Positions 11,213 through 20,172 of a stretch of 64,000 nucleotides of DNA are shown piece by piece (position 1 is the first letter of the stretch; every line of letters starts with the position of its first letter). The position numbers and the translations under genes are program-made. The notes beneath the pieces are model-generated. The model saw nothing but the letters and a program-made list of their open reading frames with translations, ran no database searches and had not been told where the DNA came from. This DNA is from Hibiscus mutabilis. Its lineage: Eukaryota; Streptophyta; Magnoliopsida; Malvales; Malvaceae. Location of the stretch: assembly GCA_019671005.1 (NCBI GenBank), contig CM033747.1, forward strand, positions 22,533,188-22,597,187. The letters run 5' to 3'.

Positions 11213-12696
11213 ATGTCGGGAAATAAAAGCCAATCTATTCGAGAGATGATGTTGGAAGATATGAATCAATCCAATCAAGAGTTTCTTGCACCCTTTGATG
11301 ATTACCTATACCAACCGAGAAAAGCCCAAAGAACTTATACTGTGGAAAAATCTTGTGCTATGTGTGGAGAACATCATGTGTTTGAAAATTGCCCTCACAT
11401 TTTTGGTGCGTATAACTACATGGAGGACCATAGGGGGAACCAGCAGCAAAATTCTTCATGGTATGGTCAAAAAGCTCAAAATTCTTTTTACCATAACAAT
11501 TTTTCCGCAGCAAAAGATATGCCATAGCAATGTAGTCCTTTTCAAGAGCATTCCAATTCCTTGGAGGAAACGTTACTAGCTTCATTGGCTAGACTTGACG
11601 GATCAATTGAAGAGATTCGAGAGCTATCAAAATCTATGGATACGAGGATAGCTCAGTGGGATGCAACCTTAGGGGATTCAGAAGATCAATTGGGGAGATC
11701 CACATATGTCATGGATAACATGCACCAACAATTCATTCCTGGGGATACTGACGTCCCAAGGCAAGAGGATAAGGAGCAATGCATAGAAATCTATCCGATG
11801 TGTGAGGAACAACTAAAACCTCAAAGTCAAGAGGATGCCAATGAGAGAGATTGCCCAACACATGATGAGCTTGAAAAACAAATTGCCTCGGCAATGATTG
11901 AGGAGCCCGAACGAGCAATACACGACAACACTCGGTGAAAGCCGAGAACAACAATACTACAACAAATTCTGAGGAACCTGATGCCCATAAGGTTACAACG
12001 TTGATGTTAAAGCAGGAATCTGTAGATTGCTCTCATCTACAATTGCCACGACAATTACACGACCACATGCAAGATCAACGAGATGATAATACTTTGCCAA
12101 TGGAATATGAGCAGGTAATAGTTGAACCTTTTGAATTCTTTAAAAACTCACCTCGTCCATTGCATGTATGTCTTGAGGAACCGAGGTTGGTAGATTTGAA
12201 GCCATCGAAATCTCTACTGATGGAGATGTTTGAGAGGCCAAAAGAAAAAGGTGTTTGGATTCATAAAGCTCTTCAGAAAATTGATTCTTCCCTTGACTTA
12301 AAGCAAAATTTGACAACTGATTGCCACGGCAATTGGCTTGAGCAGCAATTGCCACGACAACAAAGGCTACATCCAACCATGATAGAAGTCGACAAGAATG
12401 AGGTAATTGAATGGTTGAGAATGGATATAATTTTTCCTATTAATATATTTGTGCCTTCAGGAATAGTAGCAAGGTGGAGAGTATACATGGACTACAAGCG
12501 AACAAAGAAGAAAGACACCTCTACCATGGTAATGCAAAAGGGAGTAGCTGGGAGCACATTGGCCCAACTCTTTTTGGGCAATATTGTCACCCGATGGAGG
12601 GTACGGATGGACTATAAGAAGTATCGGAAACGACTCTCCTCAAGTTTTCTCAGATATGCAGTAACATTAGAAGTGGTCATTTTAGGAGATGCTTGA
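11213..12696 (+). pseudogene. E2 gag-like ORF of the non-autonomous lineage (broken)
   Basis: Starts MSGNKSQSIREMMLED at 11213. A zinc knuckle CAMCGEHHVFENC (same CX2CX3HX4C spacing as gag) is near residue 60, but the capsid domain of autonomous gag is missing. A region like the autonomous SLENSLNAF segment follows (SLEETLLASLARLD), then sequence unique to E2 and E5 (FEFFKNSP, EMFERPKEKGVW). Then come two partial copies of the RT first block: RWRVYMDYK at about 12470-12505 and RWRVRMDYK at about 12593-12620. The last codons (GDA, stop) match the end of integrase. TAG at 11525 and a 1-nt loss near 11910 break it. There is no catalytic YxDD. Confidence 0.8.
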
Positions 12697-12837
12697 GCAT
12701 GCTCTCCTTTCAATATTTTCTTTTTCTTTTTCTTTTTATTTTCATTTTTATTTTTAGGAGATATTTTATTTTTCTTCATTATCTTTAGTTTCTAGGTTTT
12801 CTTTATTTTCTTTTCCACAACAAGACTCACAACCACC
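12697..12837 (+). other. E2 AT-rich spacer before small ORF
   Basis: T-rich sequence including TTTTTTAG- and TTTCTAG-type possible acceptor sites. It ends with the leader TTTTCCACAACAAGACTCAC shared with E4 and E5. Confidence 0.55.
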
Positions 12838-13026
12838 ATGCTAACAAAATTTACTGCCGACTACTTGCCACAGCAACCACAACAGAAACTGGCGATGCCC
12901 AGGCAACAACTATGGCTTCGGCAACTACTGATGCCCATGCAAGTGAACCTGTATCGACAAACATGGATCAAATCAAAGCAATGCTATTCACGCGGTACCA
13001 GTATTCAACCACCGACTGAAAAATGA
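12838..13026 (+). CDS. E2 small ORF (62 aa), replaces the third ORF
   Basis: MLTKFTADYLPQQPQQK..., Gln-rich, ending TEK-stop. E5 has an equivalent 57-residue ORF (MLWKFTADYLPQQPQ...) ending at the same site, and E4 starts its fused third ORF with MLRKF. Downstream of the stop, KLITRGDDLSD (to 13083) resembles the C-terminal KLIIYDDELSE of the full third ORF of E3. It is therefore probably a severe deletion derivative of that ORF. It may or may not be translated. Confidence 0.5.
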   Translation: MLTKFTADYLPQQPQQKLAMPRQQLWLRQLLMPMQVNLYRQTWIKSKQCYSRGTSIQPPTEK

Positions 13027-13127
13027 ATCAAACAAATGACACAAAGGAAACTTATCACTCGAGGTGATGACCTCTCTGACTAACTCATTTCATTTAGTTT
13101 CTTTTAAATTTTGTTTCACTCTTACAT

Positions 13128-13162
13128 GCATTAAGGACAATGCTTCTCTCGAGTTTGGGGGG
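13128..13162 (+). other. E2 upstream polypurine-like tract with hairpin
   Basis: GCATTAAGGACAATGC (5-bp stem) is followed by CTCGAGTTTGGGGGG. Same arrangement as in E1, E3, E4 and E5. Confidence 0.75.
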
Positions 13163-13480
13163 CTGTTGGTTTCTAGTTAGTTTCATGTTTAGTTGCATTC
13201 ATCGTTAGCAATCACATATAGGTTGCATATGTTACTTGCCATGCCTTTAATTGGATTTAATTGCTTAAGACTTGTTGAATATCCAATGATGAATTTTTGC
13301 CACTGCACTTAATTGAAAGAACCTTTAATTTTAGGATTACATGAAAAGAACTTAGAATTTTACTATGATGCTGAATTTTTTTTACACGGTTGTGGCTTGT
13401 TGATTGAAAGAAACTTAGTGAACTTAGGTTGCTTAAAATTAGGGTAAATTTAAAATTGAAAATTAAAAGTTAATTTCTTG

Positions 13481-13601
13481 CTAGAGGTGCCCAAAACTGG
13501 CTCTAGTAGTAAATGCACTTTCTTGCTAGAGGTGCCCGAAACTGGCTCTAGTAGTTAATGCACATTAAAGAATCGCTAGAGGTGCCCGAAATTGGCTCTA
13601 G
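13481..13601 (+). repeat. E2 3' UTR hairpin repeats (3 copies)
   Basis: Units at 13481-13506, 13526-13551 and 13576-13601, each CTAGAGGTGCCC.AAA.TGGCTCTAG. Substitutions fall in the loop, while the CTAGAG/CTCTAG arms are unchanged. Confidence 0.9.
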
Positions 13602-13852
13602 TGAAAATAAAAATAAATGCCCCAGTAATTAAATTGATAAAAGCCTATTGTTCACATAGAATCTTGAAAATCAACTTGTACACAACTACGCACACACATT
13701 GGAACGAGCATTATAGTTTTGTTCCGGGTAATTTTTGGGCTATCCGAAAAATTAAAAGGTGACCATACTTTGTGACACTGTTCCGAGGTTTGAATTCAAG
13801 TTTGAAGCATGTCTTTGATGATTAAAGTCTTGGCAGGTAATTGTTAGTTTGC

Positions 13853-13890
13853 ATTGCTTGAGGACAAGCAATAGTTCGAGTTTGGGGGCG
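13853..13890 (+). other. E2 polypurine tract with AGGA hairpin
   Basis: ATTGCTTGAGGACAAGCAAT is a perfect 8-bp stem with an AGGA loop. It is followed by TTCGAGTTTGGGGGCG, ending immediately before the LTR at 13891. Confidence 0.9.
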
Positions 13891-14512
13891 TGATAAGTGT
13901 TCAAAAGTACTATTTTTCTTACCCTTTTTACTCATATTATTGTTAGACTTAGGCTCATATTAGTTGCATAATTAGCCATTCACGCATTAAACCATGTTTC
14001 CTTCCATCGTTGAGCTTGATTACATAACTTGGTAGTTTTTGTGGGAAAAGATGCTGCTTTGGTGTGTTTTGTGTGTATATGCAGGATCACTTGCCAAAGC
14101 AAGGCTAGAGCTAGTTGCCAGGGCAATACATGAAGGATATGCCGAGCTAGTTTCCAGGGCAATGCATGAAGGAGACGCCGAGCCAGTTGCCATGGCAATT
14201 GTCGACAAGAGCAAATGTGATATGGTAGTCGAAATTGATGACTAGACAAGCCCAAAATGACGTGGAGCAAAGCCCAAACCCAAAGGAATTTGATTTCCAT
14301 GCAGAGATTAAAGAAGAATTAAATTCCAAGAAGATAAGAGAAGTTCTAGTAGGAATACAATTATAATAAAGAATTATATTCTTTAAAGATAATTTAATTC
14401 CAACTTAAACTCCTCCTCAAAGAAGGACTTTGCCCCAGCCCTATAAATAGGATGGAGATTTCGACAACTGGAAGGGAGAAAAGGAGGGGAATTTCGACAA
14501 CTCCAAGGAGAG
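13891..14512 (+). repeat. E2 3' LTR, first part
   Basis: Starts TGATAAGTGTTC and runs 622 bp to GAGAG, the target duplicated at 26226-26230 by E3. Near-identical by eye to 9493-10114. Confidence 0.95.
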
Positions 14513-16052
14513 TGTTGCGCGTAATAAGTGCTACGCAAATGTGCAAGTATACACGTCGCAAGTTATAGTATAAAATATATCATCTCCACAGAGATTGGTG
14601 CTACTTCAAGAATCTAGTCTCTTGCACTGTAAAAGTAAAAACACAAGTAAAGGATTATAGGAGTTTAACTAATGACTAATCTAGAAAGCAATAAAGTAAA
14701 AGAAAAGATGAATTCAAATGAGAGAGAGATAGGCCAGGTTATCGTGAGTTGAGGTGTGATAGCGGATTGGATCATTTTGGTAAAAGAGTGCACGGGCAAC
14801 TCAGTTGCCGTGGCAACTTGCACAACGGGGTTGCCTTGGCAACTAATCGATGGTTGCCTGGGCAACTACTTGGGCTTCTGGGCAGCAACCTTCAAGGTTC
14901 CGCAGAGCGTTCTTCAATGGTTTCTTCTTATCCCTAAGTCGAAACTCTAGCTACTTGTGCATGCCTTGATAATACATCCCTACGTGAATCAAGGGTGAAC
15001 AACAACCAATCTTGCGCTCCTCTTAGCCGTTGAAATCCTTAACTTATTCCTAAGCCGGATTAATCTTCACCATCATTGGATTGAATAAAGATCATATTCA
15101 TTCATTTCTTGAATCTAACTCTCCCGATATTTGATAAATAGATGAAATCACGAGATCCTCTCGCAAACAAGAATAAGAACCAAGAATGAATAAACCTTGA
15201 AATAGAAAAGTGCAAACTCTTATTACCTAAACAAAAATCAATAGTTTCTCACAACCACAAAACACAATAACCATAGCCAAGTAGATTTAGTTCATGGCTA
15301 GGTTCCAAAGAAACACAAGATAAACAATCCCTAGCATGAACCCAATCGAACAAGAAAGAAAAGGATGGAGGAGGAGGCTTGTCGAAATCCTCCTTGCCCT
15401 TGATGCTTGTCGAAAATTCTCTCCTCTTGCCCTACTTGGACTTGTCGAAATTTCCCTCTTGCTCTCTCTTCAAGTTGTCGAAATCTCCTTGCTTTTTATA
15501 GGGCTAGGCCAAAGTCCTTCTTTGAGGAGGAGTTTGAGTTGGAATTAAATTATCTTTAAAGAATATAATTCTTTATTATAATTCTATTCTTATTAGAACT
15601 TCTCCTATCTTCTTGGAATTTAATTCTTCTTTAATCTCTGCGTGGCAATCAAATTCCTTTGGGCTTGGGCCTTGCTCCATGTCATCTTGGGCTTGTAAAG
15701 TCATTAATTTCGACATCCCTATTGCATTTTCTCTTTGTCGACAATTGCCATGGCAACTGGCTCGGCGTCTCCTTCATGCATTGCCCTGGCAACTAGCTCG
15801 GCATATCCTTCATGCATTGCCCTGACAACTAGCTCGGCATTGCTTTGGCAAGTGATCCTGCACATACACACACAAAGCACACCAAAGCATAATCTTTTCC
15901 ACAAAAACTACCAAGTTATGTAATCAAGCTCAACGATGGAAGGAAACATGGATTAATGCATGAATGGCTAACTATGCAACTAATATGAGCCTAAGTCTAA
16001 CAATAATATGAGTAAAAAGGGTAAGAAAAATAGTACTTTTGAACACTTATCA
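14513..16052 (-). repeat. E3 3' LTR
   Basis: On the plus strand from TGTTGCGCGTAATAAG to CACTTATCA. Type B U5 (GATATCTTTTATACTATAACTTGCGACG on the minus strand, here read in pieces) as in E1 and E4. Palindrome clusters lie at about 14790-14870 and 15740-15850. It lacks CCCAATTCA near 15165, which is present in the 5' LTR. Confidence 0.95.
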
Positions 16053-16090
16053 CACCCCCAAACTCGAACTATTGCTTGTCCTCAAGCAAT
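16053..16090 (-). other. E3 polypurine tract with AGGA hairpin
   Basis: On the minus strand, the perfect 8-bp AGGA-loop hairpin (16071-16090) precedes TTCGAGTTTGGGGGTG, next to the LTR. Confidence 0.9.
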
Positions 16091-16337
16091 GCAAACTCAT
16101 AATTACCTGCCAAGACTTCAATTTTCACAAACTTAGCTTTGAACTTAATTTCAATTCTCTGAACCGGGGCACAAAGTTTGATTGGCTTTTTATTTTTCAG
16201 AAAACTGAGGAGTTACTCGGAATCAAACTATAATGCTTGTGAGTGTGTGCGGAGTTGTGTGCAAGTTGATTTTTCGGATCCTATGCAAACAATAGGTTTT
16301 CAAATTACTTTATTGGGTTCTTTTTAACATGTTTTAG

Positions 16338-16519
16338 CTAGAGCCAGTTTTGGGCACCTCTAGTGTTTTGTTTTTAGTTTTCTTAAGTTAATTTAATCGA
16401 CTAGAGCCGGTTTTGGGCACCTCTAGTTAAAATTTTTTAACACCTCTTAGAGCCAGTTTCGGGCACCTCTAGTGATCAATTTTTTAGCACATGCTAGAGC
16501 CAATTTCGGGCACCTCTAG
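16338..16519 (-). repeat. E3 3' UTR hairpin repeats (4 copies)
   Basis: Units begin near 16338, 16401, 16446 and 16494, each CTAGAGCC...GGGCACCTCTAG on the plus strand. The third has lost its first arm base (TTAGAG). Confidence 0.9.
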
Positions 16520-16821
16520 CATTCATCCAATTTTTATTCTAATCCCCCAATTTGTTAATTATCAACCTAAGTTTACTAGAACTCCTTAAATCAATCAAAC
16601 CACAACAGTGTTTCATCAAATTTAGCATCATAGTAAAATTCTAAGTTTTTCCATGGTTATCCTAGAATAAAAATTCTATCAATTAAGTGCATTGGCAAAG
16701 TCATCATCGGATATTCATCAAGTCTCAGCAAATCTTGTTCCAATTAAAGGCATGGCAAGCAATTTATGTATCCTAAATGTAATACTTTAAGATGAATGAA
16801 ACTAAACATGGTAATAACAAT

Positions 16822-16858
16822 CCCCCCCAAACTCGAGTGAGGCATTTTCCTCAATGCA
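16822..16858 (-). other. E3 upstream polypurine-like tract with hairpin
   Basis: On the minus strand, GCATTGAGGAAAATGC is followed by GCCTCACTCGAGTTTGGGGG. The second polypurine motif sits just downstream of the third ORF. Confidence 0.75.
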
Positions 16859-16912
16859 TGCATAAAATAACGAGAAATAATAAAAAAATAAAATAAAAAT
16901 GCATACGAGGAC

Positions 16913-18376
16913 TTACTCCGAGAGTTCGTCATCGTAGATGATTAGTTTCCTTCTAGTCGGTGTCTTGATTCTCTTGCTTGAACGCGATGGTTGTTTTCTT
17001 GTTGCCGGTGGTGGAATCGATCCTCGTACGGGGTTTTCCTCATCGTCCTCTTCATCAATGTCAATGGCTTTTCGCTTGGAGGATTCAATTGGTGTGGTCT
17101 TTATTGGTTTAATGGAGGACTCGTCCGAATCTGAAAAATCAGAAAATGATTCCGTAGGAGTTGATTCGGGCATAGGTGCTTTACCTTTGGCTTTTGCAGT
17201 GGTTGCCAGGATGTCTTTAGCTTTGGTTGCCATGGCATCTTCAGGGTTGGTTGCCGTGGCGTCAGCTTCCTTGGTTTCCGGGGCAAGGATCTCGGTGGGA
17301 AAGATTGGGAACGACACACGATTGTCCGGGTACTTTTCTAGGATAACTTGGGTGATGGCATTGTTGTGCTCCTTCATGTACCACATGAACATTAGTTGCC
17401 GATCTTTAATTTGCCTTAGGCGGCTTGCCAATGGGTGCAAAAGTGCTTCAAAGTGTCCCGGGATTAATGGCCGAGTTGCCCTGGTGTTAGGTGCTTGGGC
17501 ATTAGGGATTGCCACGACGGCAAGAGTTGCCGTGGCAATTGGAGGCCTTGAAGAATCTCCCGGTGCCTCTCCCATTTGCTTTCGGATTAGTGCTTGATTC
17601 CAACCAGACTTGGGTAGGGCCTTTTCATCGGTGGACTCATTCGGGACATGCATCTCCTTGCAAAGATTAGAAATTAAGCAAGGGAAGAAAAGAGAACCCT
17701 TATCTTTTGAGCTGCATACAAAAATCTCATCACAAATAATTTTTCCAATGTTAATGATGCGATTATGCAAAATAGAATGTATGAGAAAAATACGTGGTAT
17801 ATCAACGGTAGTATTGTGTGTTGAGGGCATTAAAGAAGTTTTAACAAACTTATTCCATAGTTTTGCCTCGGGTTTAAGCCGGAGGCGATTTACCATGCCC
17901 TTGTATTTACCGTCGTTCCAATGAGTTCCCGGTTGAGTGAGTTCTTGAAGCACCTTGTCGAGTAGCTTGGGATTGATTTGGTCAACGAAGGCTTGATGCT
18001 CGTCCTTCTCAATGTAAAGTCCGTAAAAGGTGTTGATGCTTTCGGGACTTATAAGTATGGCCTTGTCACAAACAAAAACATAAGGATTATCCGGGTTAGG
18101 TGAGTGAGCATAGAATTCTCTAACCCATGAGATGTTACCCGGTTCCGGTTGATGGCAAAAGATTTGCCACTTTTGATGTGCAATCCTCTTGAAGATGAAT
18201 GGTTCAAGGCCGAAATCTTGATGAGAGTTGGAGTATTCAAAGCCTTGTTCTTCATGAATCTTCCGGCTTTCAAACTTGGATTGAAATCTTTCTTGAACCG
18301 CCGGTGTAGCAAACTTCTTGTATCTTGGTTCTTTGGAGGAACTTGGATGAACTAAAAGTTTAATCTTGGATGCCAT
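16913..18376 (-). CDS. E3 third ORF, intact: Athila ORF2-type plant transposon protein (487 aa)
   Basis: Uninterrupted from MASKIKLLVHPSSSK to DDELSE-stop. Residues ~40-260 carry the conserved core (GNISWVREFYAHSPNPDNPY, INTFYGLY, GTHWNDGKYKG, LIHSILHNR ... SLFFPCLISNLC) of the 'putative plant transposon protein' domain found in Athila-type elements. Residues ~270-400 are Ala/Thr/Pro-rich and contain the family palindrome as codons. The tail has a Ser/Asp segment (FSDFSDSDESS), an acidic stretch and basic clusters (ESSKRKA, SSKRIKTPTRRKL) suited to nuclear import. I see no signal peptide or membrane segment, so it is not a classical envelope protein. It is separated from integrase by about 510 bp, possibly expressed from a spliced RNA. 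Biochemical role unknown. Confidence 0.85.
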   Translation of the reverse strand: MASKIKLLVHPSSSKEPRYKKFATPAVQERFQSKFESRKIHEEQGFEYSNSHQDFGLEPFIFKRIAHQKWQIFCHQPEPGNISWVREFYAHSPNPDNPYVFVCDKAILISPESINTFYGLYIEKDEHQAFVDQINPKLLDKVLQELTQPGTHWNDGKYKGMVNRLRLKPEAKLWNKFVKTSLMPSTHNTTVDIPRIFLIHSILHNRIINIGKIICDEIFVCSSKDKGSLFFPCLISNLCKEMHVPNESTDEKALPKSGWNQALIRKQMGEAPGDSSRPPIATATLAVVAIPNAQAPNTRATRPLIPGHFEALLHPLASRLRQIKDRQLMFMWYMKEHNNAITQVILEKYPDNRVSFPIFPTEILAPETKEADATATNPEDAMATKAKDILATTAKAKGKAPMPESTPTESFSDFSDSDESSIKPIKTTPIESSKRKAIDIDEEDDEENPVRGSIPPPATRKQPSRSSKRIKTPTRRKLIIYDDELSE

Positions 18377-18890
18377 GTATGATCTTGGTTGTGAGTAAAA
18401 ACAAAGAAAAGAAACTAAAAAGTTGCAAGATAGAAAGTAGGAATAGGTTAAGGGTGATGGGTTTTATAGAAAAGATAGGTGGGTGGGATTGGGGGAAAAC
18501 AAAAAAGGGTTTAGGGTTTGGTAGGAGTTTTCGACAAAGGGGTTTTGGTTAGGATGAATTGAAGGCTTTATATAAGCTTTAGATTTAGCCCCTTAGTTTC
18601 CTTGTTGAAGATGTTTCCCTACTTGGTTTAGAATTCCTTCTTTATCTTGAACTTCTTTTCCTACAATTCAAAGACAAATCAAATAAGGATTAAAATTAAA
18701 TATAAACTAATAGAGAAAATAAATAAAGATGTGTAATAGGATTCTTAAACTTGAATAAAAAAAATCTATCCTAAAACTAATAATAATCGAAAAAAAATCA
18801 GAAAAAAATGAAAAATAAATAAAATAATTAAATAATCGAAAAAAAACAAAAATAAAAATAAAAATAAAAATATCAAAAGGGAGAGCATGC
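18377..18890 (-). other. E3 spacer between integrase and third ORF
   Basis: No gene. AT-rich run near 18720-18870, then on the minus strand GTCTTTGAATTGTAG followed by GAAAAG (about 18655-18675), a candidate 3' splice site also present in E1. The rest is leader of the third ORF. Confidence 0.6.
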
Positions 18891-20172
18891 TCATGCATCT
18901 CCTAAATTGACCACTTCCTTGTTACGTTCCACATGGGCACCATTGTAGTGCTTCAATCTTTGTCCATTAACTTTGAATTCATGGTTGTCAGAGATGGACT
19001 TGATTATCACAACACCATGGGAGAATGGTTTGACGACTTCAAATGGTCCCCACCATCTTGATTTCAGCTTTCCCGGGAAAAGTTTTAGCCGAGAATTGAA
19101 TAGGAGAACTAGTTTCCCTGGCGTGAATTGTCGTGGCAATAGTTTCTTGTCGTGCCATCGCTTTGTTTTCTCCTTGTAGATTCGTGCATTGTTATAGGCG
19201 AGTGCACGGAATTCTTCTATCTCATTGAGATCCATCAAACGCTTTTGTCCGGCACTTTCCCAATCCATATTCACGGTCTTGATTGCCCAGTACGCCTTGT
19301 GCTCAATTTCCACCGGTAGATGGCATGTTTTGCCATAGACAAATCGGAAGGGGGACATACCTAAGGGTGTTTTGAATGCAGTGCGATATGCCCAAAGTGC
19401 GTCATCTAGTCTTAATGACCAATCCTTCCTTGAGGGATTTACAACTTTCTCGAGTATTCCCTTCAACTCCCGGTTGGAAATTTCTGCTTGCCCGTTGGTT
19501 TGTGGGTGATATGCCATGGCGATCTTGTGTGATATGCCGAAGCGTTGCAACATCTTGGCAATTAGTCTATTGTCAAAATGCTTGCCTTCGTCGCTGATAA
19601 TTGCTCTCGGCATCCCAAACCGTGTAAATATGTTTTTCTGCAGGAATCGTTGCACGGTCTTGGAATCGTTGTTGGGAACTGCAGCTGCCTCTACCCATTT
19701 AGACACGTAGTCGACGGCAAGTAGAATGTAGAGGTTGCCGAATGAAGATGGGAAAGGTCCCATAAAATTGATCCCCCATACATCGAACAGTTCCACCTCG
19801 ATGATGTTCTGGAGTGGCATCTCATGTCGTCTAGAGATATTGCCCGTCCTCTGGCAACGATCACATTGCTTATAAAAGTCTTGGGCATCTTTGTACAATG
19901 TTGGCCAATACAACCCGGATTGCAAAACTTTGGCCGCGGTACGAGTTCCTCCAAAATTTCCTCCATAGGGTGAAGAATGGCATTGCCGGAGTACATTCTG
20001 TTGCTCTTCTTCAGGGACACATCGATGTATAACCTGATCTGCACATTGTTTAAACAAAAGAGGCTCGTCCCAAAAGTAATGCTTAGCATCATGGCGGAAC
20101 CGCTTCTTCCCTTGGTGAGTAATGCCATAAGGTAAAAATACCACAAACAGGGAAATTAACTAAATCCGCGTA
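18891..20172 (-). pseudogene. int: E3 integrase (one frame from 20144, catalytic Asp changed)
   Basis: A 417-codon open frame covers GKKRFRHDAKHYFWDEP, the HHCC finger (HSSPYGGNF ... CDRC), the rve core and the C-terminal domain to NLGDA-stop. The first catalytic Asp of DDE is Asn (WGINFMGPF, codon 19767-19769), while E1 and E4 have Asp. The second Asp (ISDEGKHFD) and Glu (NGQAEIS) are present. Upstream, TGG became TAG in the PWYADL block (about 20173), and one extra A near 20133 shifts the frame, so it is no longer joined to RT. No chromodomain. Confidence 0.9.

Noticed and set aside
16913..18376. Third ORF of E3 as an envelope glycoprotein
   Set aside because: No signal peptide, transmembrane segment or cysteine-rich ectodomain. 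The core matches the plant transposon protein domain instead.
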